The notes: generated from the sequence alone by a model not told the origin. A stretch of DNA of 14,621 nucleotides from Caldivirga sp. UBA161 (GCF_002506515.1 NZ_DAXS01000029.1:1-14621); one strand, 5' to 3'. Counted from the stretch's first letter, positions 1 through 6,590 are shown. Program-made: numbers and translations.

Positions 1-83
1 CAATAATAGCACTAAGAAGAAGATGAGAAAACAAGAATTAAATTAAGATTAAAATAAATAATTTTATTTTATAACGTATTTTA

Positions 84-110
84 AAGCTTTAAAATTTAGA
101 ATATGCTTCT
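84..110 (+). promoter_or_regulatory. Promoter of the four-gene sugar oxidoreductase/thermopsin operon
   Basis: An AT-rich TATA box (core ctttaaaa at about 87-94) lies about 25 bases before the ATG at 116, the distance expected for archaeal TFB/TBP promoters of leaderless transcripts. ATGCTTCT follows at 103-110, in the -13 to -6 region if transcription starts at the ATG. The same element recurs at 5510 and 6146. No Shine-Dalgarno sequence precedes the start, which fits a leaderless mRNA. Box position is read from sequence; the start site is inferred. Confidence 0.6.
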
Positions 111-115
111 GTGTT

Positions 116-1234
116 ATGAGTTCAGGTACTACTCAGGCTAAAGTTAGGGTTGGTTTCGTGGGTGCTGGTGGTATAGCCAATGTTCATGCAAGATATTATC
201 GGGAGCTTCCCAATGTGGAATTGGTGGGTGTTGCTGAGGTAGTTAAGGAGCGTGGTGTTGATTTTGCTAAGAGGTGGAATATTCCTCTGGAGAATGTGTT
301 CACTGATTATAGGGAGATGATTGATAAGCTTAACTTGGATGCAGTAAGCATTACTACACCGCATAAATTTCATGCTGAGCCGACAATATATGCCCTTAAG
401 CATGGTGTTAATGTGCTTGTTGAGAAACCCATGGCCTCAACGGCCAATGAGGCTCTTGAGATGTATAAGGCGGCTGCATCATCGGGTAAGGTTCTTGAGG
501 TTGGATTCCAGAATAGGTTTGAGGCTCAGATAATTGCGGCTAAGAGAATAGTAAGTAGTGGCCTCCTTGGGGAATTCTACTACGGTGAAACTCTGGCTGA
601 CGGTAGGAGGCGTAGGGGTATCCCCACGGCGCCAACATTCTACACTATGGAAATGGCTGGTGGGGGTGTTTTACTTGACTTAGGCTGCTACGCTATTGAT
701 AATGCAATGAATATTTTAGGCTTCCCTGAGGTGGAGAGGATTAGTGGGCATGTTTTCACGGGTATTGGTAAGAGTAAGGATGCTATTGTTGAGGGTGGTT
801 GGGGTGCTTGGGATACTGAGAGGTTTGAGGTTGAGGACTTTGTCGTGGCTAAGATTATACTAAAGAATGGTGGCGTACTGATACTTAAGGAGGCTTGGGC
901 AATGCACAATAATGAGCTTGGTAGGCCATTCTACATGGGTACTAGGGGAGGAATTAAGCTTAATCCACTTGAGGTTTACAGGGATGAGTGGGGCCACATG
1001 ACTACAACCACTGTTCAACTACCTAATAGGGATGCGTGGAGGGATAAGATTGGTAAATTCATTGATGCCGTGGTTAATGGTAAGCCATCACCAATAGATC
1101 CAAGGGAGAACGTTTACGAGCAATTCATACTTGAGGCCATATATGAGTCAGCTAGGCAAAATGGTGCCGAGGTTAAGTTAAATATACCAGATGAGGTTAA
1201 GCCTATACTTAACCAATACGTTAAGGGTGATTAA
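116..1234 (+). CDS. Gfo/Idh/MocA family NAD(P)-dependent sugar oxidoreductase (first of pair)
   Basis: Predicted cytoplasmic dehydrogenase of 372 residues acting on a sugar, sugar acid or cyclitol. The N-terminal Rossmann fold shows GAGGIA at residues 16-21 and the family EKP motif at 103-105 (EKPM). The C-terminal alpha/beta domain carries the substrate-site motif GGGVLLDLGCYAID (182-195), in which the usual His of the GGxxxDxGxHxxD pattern is Tyr192; GCY variants occur in the xylose dehydrogenase/dihydrodiol dehydrogenase branch. Length is normal for the family. The ATG at 116 is chosen because a TATA box lies 25 bases upstream and the Rossmann strand begins ten residues in. It is followed after 2 bases by a second, only distantly similar family member, so the two are probably co-transcribed and may act in successive steps. 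The exact substrate cannot be deduced. Confidence 0.88.
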   Translation: MSSGTTQAKVRVGFVGAGGIANVHARYYRELPNVELVGVAEVVKERGVDFAKRWNIPLENVFTDYREMIDKLNLDAVSITTPHKFHAEPTIYALKHGVNVLVEKPMASTANEALEMYKAAASSGKVLEVGFQNRFEAQIIAAKRIVSSGLLGEFYYGETLADGRRRRGIPTAPTFYTMEMAGGGVLLDLGCYAIDNAMNILGFPEVERISGHVFTGIGKSKDAIVEGGWGAWDTERFEVEDFVVAKIILKNGGVLILKEAWAMHNNELGRPFYMGTRGGIKLNPLEVYRDEWGHMTTTTVQLPNRDAWRDKIGKFIDAVVNGKPSPIDPRENVYEQFILEAIYESARQNGAEVKLNIPDEVKPILNQYVKGD

Positions 1235-1236
1235 TC

Positions 1237-2235
1237 ATGGTTATTAAAGTAGCAGTGGTAAGCTTCGCCCACGTCCATGCTCCAGGCCACGTGGAGCAGC
1301 TATTGAGGAGGAGTGATGTTGAGGTGGTGGGTGCCTTTGATGATAATGAGGAGAGGGGTAAGTATTATACTGGTAAATATGGGTTAAGGTTCTTTAAGAG
1401 CCTTGATGAGTTAATTAAGGCTAAGCCAGATGTAGCCGTTATTGATTCAGAGACATCAAAGCATAAGTACTACATTGAATTACTGGCTGAAAATAATATT
1501 CACATATTCTGCGAGAAGCCCATTGGTATTAATGTTAAGGATGCCGTGGATATTAGCAGCATTGTTAAGAGGCATGGTGTATTATTCACAACAGGCTTTA
1601 ACTCAAGGCTTAACCCAGAGAACGCTAAGGCTAGGGAAATCCTAACCAGCGGCACCTTAGGTAAGGTAAGCATGATTAGGGTTAGGGTGGCTCACCCTGG
1701 AGCCATTGATAAGTGGTTTAAGGACTGGAGTGAATGGTTCACTAATACCCAATACTCAGGCGGCGGTGGCTTCCTTGACCTAGGCATACATGGTGCGGAC
1801 TTACTGAGGTTCCTACTTAGTGATGAGGCTATTGAGGTTACTGGCATTATAAGTAACTTCACAGGCAATTACAGTATTGATGACCAAGGTATTGCGGTTA
1901 TAAGATTTAGTAGGGGTACGTTAGGGATATTGGATGCTGGGTGGACTCAAGTACTAGAGGGCCTACCGTGGTCCCCCCTGGAGGCTTATGGTGAGAGGGG
2001 TTCATTAATTAGGACTGAGTTGGGGTTAATGTACTATACGAGGGATCAGGGCGGGTGGGTTAAGCCTAGGGTTCAGGGGCAGCAGAGGACTACCCTAGAT
2101 GAGTTAATCGACGCCGTGGCTAAGGGTAATCCATTAAGCGTAACAGTTAATGATGCAGTTAAGGCTCAGGAGATAATTGAGGCAGCCTATAGGAGCAGTA
2201 GTGAGGGTAAGGCCATTAAATTACCCTTAACGTAG
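1237..2235 (+). CDS. Gfo/Idh/MocA family oxidoreductase with atypical Rossmann loop (second of pair)
   Basis: A 332-residue predicted cytoplasmic NAD(P)-dependent oxidoreductase. The first strand VAVVSF is followed by AHVHAPG (residues 11-17) in place of the common GxGxxG/A loop, a variant seen in part of this family. The EKP motif is at 93-95 and the second-domain motif GGGGFLDLGIHGADLLRFL (176-194) keeps the canonical His185 and Asp188, unlike the neighbour upstream. The start ATG lies 2 bases after the previous stop, with GGGTGA at 1225-1230 (6 bases before the ATG) as a likely ribosome binding site inside the end of the first gene. The gene continues after another 2-base gap into a secreted thermopsin-like protein, implying one mRNA. 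The pair could form a two-step sugar oxidation or epimerisation, but no substrate is evident. Confidence 0.88.
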   Translation: MVIKVAVVSFAHVHAPGHVEQLLRRSDVEVVGAFDDNEERGKYYTGKYGLRFFKSLDELIKAKPDVAVIDSETSKHKYYIELLAENNIHIFCEKPIGINVKDAVDISSIVKRHGVLFTTGFNSRLNPENAKAREILTSGTLGKVSMIRVRVAHPGAIDKWFKDWSEWFTNTQYSGGGGFLDLGIHGADLLRFLLSDEAIEVTGIISNFTGNYSIDDQGIAVIRFSRGTLGILDAGWTQVLEGLPWSPLEAYGERGSLIRTELGLMYYTRDQGGWVKPRVQGQQRTTLDELIDAVAKGNPLSVTVNDAVKAQEIIEAAYRSSSEGKAIKLPLT

Positions 2236-2237
2236 CA

Positions 2238-3467
2238 ATGAGGCTACTGGCACTATTGCTTACCGCCATCACGTTCACTGCACTCATCACTGTGGTTAAT
2301 GCGTTTAACGCAGTTGGCTTATCAGATAATGGTACAGCTGAGTTATGGAATGGCACCATAGTGGCGTATTCATACCATGTTAATGCAGTGATGGGTTACT
2401 TAACGCTCTACAATTCATCCTTCGCTTCATTAGGCTTCGCCCCGGGTAATGTGGCTAGTGTTCAATTAAACCTAGTGGTGACTAATGGTATTCAATACTT
2501 CTGGATTCAGAATATTGCTCATTTCGAGAAGTTTAATAAAACGTACTACATTGTCTGGTTTTGGGATGACCTATGGAACATCACCTCAGTGGGCGCTTAC
2601 CTCAATGTTAAATTAATAAACGGTAGTAGGAGTTTCCTAAGCTACCAATCATACGCTGCCTACTATAGGTATGTGGCTCCACCAATAATGCTTGTTAAGG
2701 TACCCTTCACAGTATCATGCATGGTTACGGTTAATTTAACTCACGGTTACATTAACGTGAACTACTGGTATAGGTTAAATAGTACGCGCTTTGATACTGG
2801 GTGGGTTAAGTATGATGATGTGTTGATTAAGGTTAACTCAACGATGGCCTACATAATTATCGGTGGATTTAACCCAGGTAACCTAAGCAATGATGTTGAA
2901 TGGGTTGTTGGAGGTTACACTGCGGCAGCTCAGCTATACGTGAATGAGTGGAACGCCACATTAATGCTCATGTACAGGTACTCTAATGAATGGTTCACGG
3001 TAGTTGGTGGACAATCCAGATCCTTTGACACAGGTGAGTCAGTTAATCCAATTGCTGGGATAAGTGAGCGTTACGTTAATGGTGTTGTTAATCAGGAGGC
3101 TGGTAGAGTTAACTCAACCTACTTATGGTTAATTAACGCATCAGTGGGCTTGAGGCATGGTAAGTTAATAATACGTGTAACACCGAGTGAAGCAAGGTGG
3201 ATTGCAGTAATTAAGGATAGGGTTATATTACTGAATTCAAGTGAAACAGTAGTTAATATTAGGAACTGGGCTGGTGGTAAGTATAAGTTAACGCTAACCC
3301 TATATGCAGGTAATGTTAGCGTCTATAAATACACTTACGTATTCAATATTAGAAGCGTAGGTTTATGGTTTTGGCTAATTACACTAGCATTGGCGTTAGT
3401 TATCATTATTATCATTTACCGTGGAATTCTTAAATACAGCGCTAGGGCTTTAGGGCATTATGTATGA
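2238..3467 (+). CDS. Small membrane-anchored thermopsin-like (A5) surface protein
   Basis: A 409-residue predicted surface protein. Residues 1-22 form a signal peptide (Leu-rich core ending VNA), and 374-394 a transmembrane helix followed by a short basic tail, so the bulk should face outward. The order of conserved blocks matches thermopsin, the acid protease family of hot-acid archaea: WIQN (89-92), FWDDLWN (108-114, like the thermopsin DNVWN block), KYDDVLI (191-197), NDVEWVVGG (218-226, like YDAELVWGG) and FDTGESV (263-269). Many N-x-S/T sites (about 15) suggest glycosylation. It lacks the N-terminal extra domain and the repeats of the large thermopsin at 10892, and the block after WIQN is diverged, so activity is uncertain. 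It sits 2 bases after a Gfo/Idh gene and overlaps the next gene by 8 bases. Family assignment is from motif order recalled, not from a search. Confidence 0.7.
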   Translation: MRLLALLLTAITFTALITVVNAFNAVGLSDNGTAELWNGTIVAYSYHVNAVMGYLTLYNSSFASLGFAPGNVASVQLNLVVTNGIQYFWIQNIAHFEKFNKTYYIVWFWDDLWNITSVGAYLNVKLINGSRSFLSYQSYAAYYRYVAPPIMLVKVPFTVSCMVTVNLTHGYINVNYWYRLNSTRFDTGWVKYDDVLIKVNSTMAYIIIGGFNPGNLSNDVEWVVGGYTAAAQLYVNEWNATLMLMYRYSNEWFTVVGGQSRSFDTGESVNPIAGISERYVNGVVNQEAGRVNSTYLWLINASVGLRHGKLIIRVTPSEARWIAVIKDRVILLNSSETVVNIRNWAGGKYKLTLTLYAGNVSVYKYTYVFNIRSVGLWFWLITLALALVIIIIIYRGILKYSARALGHYV

Positions 3468-4557
3468 TTTAATAATTATTGGTAGTGGACCAGCAGGCAA
3501 TACTGCGGCCATAATTGCCTCTAGGCTTGGTATTAGAGCAATGATTATTGATAAGGCTAGGCACCCTAGGGTTAAACCATGCGGTGGAGGATTAACGCCT
3601 AAGTCCATTGCCTTATCAAGGATACTTGGGCTTGACTTAAGCGAGGTTATTGAACATGAGTGTAATGAGGTAGTGGTGGTTACACATGCTGGTTCATATA
3701 TCATGAGGTTTAAGGAACCTATGATAAGGGTCTCCAGGAGAGAGAGGTTGGATGAATTCATGTTTAATGAGGCTGTTAATAATGGTGTTGAGTACATTAA
3801 TGATGAGGTCCTTAAGGTTAAGGAAACGGCAAATAAGGTTGAGGTAATAGGTAGGGGTGGTGTTTATGAGGCTAAGTGGGTTATTGGTGCTGATGGAGCG
3901 CCATCCAGGGTGGGTAGGTCTATAGGCATAATGCCTAAGTCAAACGCAGTAGCCTTAATGAACATAGCCTCAGGTAACCTAGGCATTAATACTGGGGATG
4001 CCTGCATACTTGACTTCACTAGAATTAAGTGGGGTTATGCATGGTTATTCCCACTGAGTCGCAGTGACTATGATGTTGGCTTAGGCTCAGCCTTAAAGGG
4101 TAGGTACAGTGACCTACTGTTAAGCTACATTAATGAGCTTGGTTTAAAACCAGGTAGGCTAATGGGCCACCTAATACCCTATAGGCCACCTAACTTAGCC
4201 TCAACACGTAGAGTAATGTTAACGGGGGATGCCTTAGGCTTAGCTGATCCAGTTACTGGGGAGGGTATTTTTCAGGCAATGATGAGTGGTGCGTTAGCAG
4301 CCTTATCATTAAGGAGTAGTAATCCCACTGAGTACTATAACTCAATGATGGCCAACTACATTAATGATAGCCAATACGCATTAATGGTAGCCTACATTGT
4401 TTACGGCTTTGATTCAATATTCCTAAGCCGATTCCTAGGGGTAACTGGCTTCAGTAAGGCTGGTGCAGTGAACATTATTGAGAAGGTTACTGGAGGTAAA
4501 TTAACGTATAGGGATGCCGTTAAGGAAGTTGTTAAGTCCATTAGCGTCAGTGGATAA
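3460..4557 (+). CDS. FAD-dependent geranylgeranyl reductase family protein
   Basis: A 365-residue flavoprotein. GSGPAGNTAA (8-17) is the FAD dinucleotide-binding loop; KPCGGG (39-44) matches the C-G-G-G substrate-pocket motif of archaeal geranylgeranyl reductases; GADGAPSRVG (143-152) is the second FAD contact; GYAWLFP (192-198) corresponds to the YxWxFP motif; GDALGLADPVTGEGI (256-270) is the ribityl/phosphate site. Known members saturate double bonds of geranylgeranyl chains in archaeal membrane lipids; others reduce chlorophyll side chains or quinone isoprenoids, or are uncharacterised. The ATG overlaps the end of the thermopsin-like gene by 8 bases in another frame, which supports translational coupling. 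Its presence with sugar and protease genes is odd for a lipid enzyme; a role on a polyprenyl carrier for surface glycosylation is possible but only a guess. Confidence 0.82.
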   Translation: MYDLIIIGSGPAGNTAAIIASRLGIRAMIIDKARHPRVKPCGGGLTPKSIALSRILGLDLSEVIEHECNEVVVVTHAGSYIMRFKEPMIRVSRRERLDEFMFNEAVNNGVEYINDEVLKVKETANKVEVIGRGGVYEAKWVIGADGAPSRVGRSIGIMPKSNAVALMNIASGNLGINTGDACILDFTRIKWGYAWLFPLSRSDYDVGLGSALKGRYSDLLLSYINELGLKPGRLMGHLIPYRPPNLASTRRVMLTGDALGLADPVTGEGIFQAMMSGALAALSLRSSNPTEYYNSMMANYINDSQYALMVAYIVYGFDSIFLSRFLGVTGFSKAGAVNIIEKVTGGKLTYRDAVKEVVKSISVSG

Positions 4558-4640
4558 TAATTGAAGTTCAGGCTACCTGGTGCTAAGATCACCCTAAGCT
4601 AGGTATTGAGTCAAATAAGCCACTAGTATTACACGCTAGA

Positions 4641-4650
4641 AATATAAATC
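4641..4650 (+). promoter_or_regulatory. TATA box for the thioredoxin-fold/Pro-rich gene
   Basis: The sequence aatataaatc is centred about 25 bases before the ATG at 4671. It marks a separate transcript after the four-gene operon and favours that ATG as a leaderless start over the in-frame TTG at 4656, which would fall too near the box. Confidence 0.5.
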
Positions 4651-4670
4651 TCCAGTTGGCCAGTAGTGTT

Positions 4671-5453
4671 ATGATTATTAGGTTTTACTCCATTACCGGG
4701 AGGACGGAACCCATTGAAAATGAGGTTAGGGCCCTTGTTAATGACATTAAAGCTGAGTTGGCTAAGAGGGGTGTGGGTGAGGATAAGGTTAGGTTAACTA
4801 TAATTAAGGTTAGGAGTGACGTCACCGATGACATCATTAAGTACCTTGATCAGCCTGAAAGTAAGATACCTGGCCAATACAAGTCACTGATAGTTAGAAT
4901 GAGGCAAGACGGGGTCTCAACGTTCCCAGCCATGGTTATTAACGATAGGAAGGTGGCTGAAGGTAATGAATTAACAATGGATGTTATTAGGGCTGCGTTG
5001 GCTAAGGAACTTAAGGAGGAGTTTAACCTAGAGATACCATCAGTAGCCTCACCAATACCCCAAGCCCAACCAGTATCAGTACCACAGCCAACACCACCCC
5101 CACCAGAGATTCCTCCACCACAGGTTATTCAGCCCCAACCTGTTAGACCCATAGCACCTCCACCACAGGAAACTCCACCTTCACCACCTCCAGTTGCCCC
5201 ACAGGCTCCACCGCCTCCACCTCAATCCACTGCACTACCACCATTAACCACAACACCTCAATCAAGCCCGATTCAGCAGGCAATAACAATAGCAGCTCCA
5301 GTAACCACTGGGGGTCTTGGGTTTAAGATAGTTAATGGTAGGCCTGATAATTGCAATGACTGTGTTTACTATGGTATGCATAAGGGTTACTGCTACCTAT
5401 TTGGCTTTAAGGTTAATGACCCATCAAGGCCACCCTGTAAGTCAATAGCATAA
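4671..5453 (+). CDS. Thioredoxin-like domain / Pro-rich linker / four-Cys tail protein
   Basis: A 260-residue protein with three parts. Residues 1-115 look like a thioredoxin-type fold: strand IIRFYS, a helix rich in charges, strand VRLTIIKV, and TFPAMVIN (84-91), whose Pro resembles the cis-Pro of thioredoxins, followed by a target-name helix. The expected CxxC after the first strand is absent (SITGRTEPIE). Residues about 124-200 are dominated by Pro with Gln, Ala and Ser. The last 43 residues hold four Cys (228, 231, 241, 256; Cx2Cx9Cx14C) that could bind zinc or an Fe-S cluster. No signal peptide or membrane segment is seen, so it is probably cytoplasmic. The ATG at 4671 is chosen over an in-frame TTG 15 bases upstream because of the TATA spacing. 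Function is unknown; a redox-dead scaffold joined to a metal-binding module by a flexible tether is a structural guess. Confidence 0.72.
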   Translation: MIIRFYSITGRTEPIENEVRALVNDIKAELAKRGVGEDKVRLTIIKVRSDVTDDIIKYLDQPESKIPGQYKSLIVRMRQDGVSTFPAMVINDRKVAEGNELTMDVIRAALAKELKEEFNLEIPSVASPIPQAQPVSVPQPTPPPPEIPPPQVIQPQPVRPIAPPPQETPPSPPPVAPQAPPPPPQSTALPPLTTTPQSSPIQQAITIAAPVTTGGLGFKIVNGRPDNCNDCVYYGMHKGYCYLFGFKVNDPSRPPCKSIA

Positions 5454-5488
5454 TAGGCTTAAGAATCCAGCGCCACTGGGGAAATAAG

Positions 5489-5517
5489 TTTATAAACCCA
5501 ATCTTGAAGATGCTTCG
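5489..5517 (+). promoter_or_regulatory. TATA box and ATGCTTC element for the 130-residue orphan
   Basis: A good TATA box, tttataaac (5489-5497), precedes the ATG at 5524 by about 31 bases, predicting a leader of only a few bases. ATGCTTC at 5510-5516 lies 14 bases before the ATG, matching the position of the same element before the gene at 116. Confidence 0.6.
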
Positions 5518-5523
5518 TAAAGT

Positions 5524-5916
5524 ATGCAGGGGGTAGCATTATTTGAAGTGCATGGCGATAAGCGCATGGTTTACTTTGACTTAAGCGTTGTCGGCTTAAG
5601 TCAAGTAAACGTGGAGGAGAGTCAATTTGAGGTTCTTAATGAAGTTGAGAATGAGTTACATGACTTAGTGAGTAAATACGGCCCAATGCTGACAAGTGAC
5701 GTGGGGCTTGAGTATAATGATTGGCCAACCAGTAGGGGGATAATACTGGCGCGCCTATACATGAAGGACACTGAAGTTAAGCTAGTTCTCTTAGCCTCAT
5801 ATGAGAGGAGCCTAATAAGTAAAATAAGCAATAAACTAAGCAAACTGGGGTGGAGGCCCATATTCGTCTTCGATATAAGGAAGATTATTAAAAGCACAAG
5901 GTTCCCGCAGCGTTAA
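5524..5916 (+). CDS. Conserved-looking hypothetical protein, 130 residues
   Basis: I do not recognise this protein. It is soluble (no signal peptide or membrane helix), without Cys, and appears to alternate strands and helices: FEVHGDKRMVYFDL, then an acidic helix (about 33-52), then ARLYMKDTEVKLVLLASYE (76-94), a Lys-rich helix and WRPIFVFDIRKI (112-123) with a basic end. The pattern could suit a small alpha/beta domain. The start ATG is well placed behind a strong TATA box, and base use resembles the neighbouring genes, so I consider it a real gene. It stands alone between the Pro-rich protein gene and tRNA-Arg, with the tRNA TATA box beginning 13 bases after its stop. Context gives no hint of function. 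Confidence 0.65.
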   Translation: MQGVALFEVHGDKRMVYFDLSVVGLSQVNVEESQFEVLNEVENELHDLVSKYGPMLTSDVGLEYNDWPTSRGIILARLYMKDTEVKLVLLASYERSLISKISNKLSKLGWRPIFVFDIRKIIKSTRFPQR

Positions 5917-5928
5917 ATTATCCAGTTA

Positions 5929-5939
5929 AGTTTTAAATT
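5929..5939 (+). promoter_or_regulatory. TATA box of the tRNA-Arg gene
   Basis: The AT run agttttaaatt is centred about 27 bases upstream of the mature 5' end of the tRNA, as expected for archaeal tRNA promoters. The tRNA is thus probably transcribed from its own promoter rather than as part of the upstream gene. Confidence 0.5.
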
Positions 5940-5960
5940 AGCCCAAAGGCTAACTGCTCA

Positions 5961-6057
5961 GGGCCCGTAGCTCAGCATGGATTAGAGCGGCGGCCTTCTA
6001 AGGCATGAGCATGAAGAAAGCCGTAGGACCCGGGTTCAAATCCCGGCGGGCCCGCCA
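5961..6057 (+). tRNA. tRNA-Arg (anticodon TCT) with 18-base intron and encoded CCA
   Basis: The full cloverleaf is visible. Acceptor GGGCCCG (5961-5967) pairs with CGGGCCC (6047-6053). The D stem is GCTC/GAGC (5970-5973, 5985-5988). The anticodon stem GCGGC (5990-5994) pairs with GCCGT (6020-6024). The loop has C32, T33, anticodon TCT (5997-5999) and A37. The T stem CCGGG/CCCGG encloses TTCAAAT (6035-6041). Discriminator G is at 6054 and CCA (6055-6057) is encoded. The anticodon reads AGA and AGG, which are the dominant Arg codons in the genes of this window. An intron at 6001-6018 interrupts the loop after position 37, the canonical archaeal site. Confidence 0.95.
6001..6018 (+). other. tRNA intron with bulge-helix-bulge splice motif
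   Basis: The 18 bases lie between positions 37 and 38 of tRNA-Arg. CTTC (5995-5998) pairs with GAAG (6013-6016) as a 4-bp central helix, flanked by the 3-base bulges TAA (5999-6001) and AAA (6017-6019). Cutting each bulge after its second base removes exactly 6001-6018 and restores the anticodon loop. The outer helix is the anticodon stem. This is the classical substrate of the archaeal splicing endonuclease EndA; the internal helix is very short. Confidence 0.85.
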
Positions 6058-6124
6058 GAAGCATCTATATTCCTCCATATTACCTAATTCATGGGGGAAT
6101 CACCGTATATAGGGTTAATGAGAA

Positions 6125-6153
6125 AGATTTATTGGCATATTTAGAATGCTTCT
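6125..6153 (+). promoter_or_regulatory. Orphan promoter-like site resembling the operon promoter at 84-110
   Basis: A TATA-like gatttattgg (6125-6134) and then atttagaatgcttct (6139-6153) precede an ATG at 6161 that opens only M-W-L-C-N-stop. The second part matches 94-110 except for a 2-base gap, so the two promoters share sequence beyond the TATA box. It may be the promoter of a gene now lost. Confidence 0.35.
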
Positions 6154-6262
6154 CTTAAAAATGTGGCTGTGTAATTAAGTAAAGATTATTAATATTAAGG
6201 TTAATTTAAGTTCATGTATGTGGAAAATTCCATGTTAATTTGGTTTACCAGCACCCACAGAA

Positions 6263-6586
6263 TTAACTGGCCTCCTCATCATCAATGTTAATATTCATGC
6301 TACTTAGCTGCTTAGGCGGCATGTGGTTATACTCAACAATATACTGGCTAACAGTGGTACTGGGTTTGATGTGCTTGGAGTAATTTACGTAATCCAGTGA
6401 AGTGTTAATAGGGTACTATTTAATCGCCATAACGGTAATATAGATATTCCAGAATACGTTTAGAGCCACCGGCAGCTTCGCCTCAGGTATGGTATTGGTA
6501 AGTCTTGGATTAAAACCCGCAGTTTTAATAATAGGAATGGAGGAGTTAATTGAGGGATTAATAATGCTTAAGTTACCTAAGGAGAC
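6263..6586 (-). pseudogene. Interrupted reading frame with acidic C-terminus, unknown
   Basis: On the minus strand one frame stays open from 6586 to 6419 (56 codons), meets a single TAG at 6416-6418, then continues for 50 codons to TAA at 6263-6265. The second half reads like a true C-terminus (SLDYVNYSKHIKPSTTVSQY, later MPPKQLSSM and an acidic NINIDDEEAS end), and the minus strand there is purine-rich like the coding strands of neighbouring genes. No start codon with a promoter is seen. The first half overlaps a plus-strand transporter-like fragment, so it may be only an antisense shadow. Family unknown. Confidence 0.3.
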
Positions 6587-6590
6587 TTAA
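6444..6590 (+). pseudogene. Possible C-terminal remnant of an MFS-type transporter
   Basis: Reading from just after a TAG at 6441, 48 codons end in TAA (6588-6590). The peptide contains RATGSFASGMVLVSLGL and then a hydrophobic segment PAVLIIG, ending in KLPKET. R-A-T-G-x-x-A/F-S-G-M/x-x-R is typical of the loop before the penultimate helices of sugar-type MFS permeases (usually after LFPTRV), and the neighbouring frame offers IPEYV just upstream, as if a frameshift separated them. No intact upstream part exists. If right, it is the tail of a lost sugar permease whose promoter may be 6125-6153. This rests on a short motif. Confidence 0.3.

Noticed and set aside
2..46. Tail of an upstream gene ending in TAA at 44-46 (NNSTKKKMRKQELN)
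   Set aside because: Only 14 codons are visible and another frame ends plausibly too (IALRRR-stop), so neither can be supported.
263..269. DTG in the small thermopsin taken as a pepsin-type active site
   Set aside because: The coordinates are residue numbers of the protein encoded at 2238-3467. The surroundings match thermopsin blocks, not the pepsin or retropepsin pattern, so it is only reported as a family variation.
4561..4602. Thirteen-codon TTG-started frame (KFRLPGAKITLS) after the flavoprotein
   Set aside because: Too short, no promoter or ribosome binding site, no repeat elsewhere.
4656..4670. TTG start giving a five-residue longer thioredoxin-like protein
   Set aside because: The TATA box at 4641-4650 is too close to a TTG at 4656 but ideally spaced for the ATG at 4671.
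6214..6291. Small plus-strand ORF of 25 codons
   Set aside because: No promoter and no coding character; the opposite strand looks more coding-like here.
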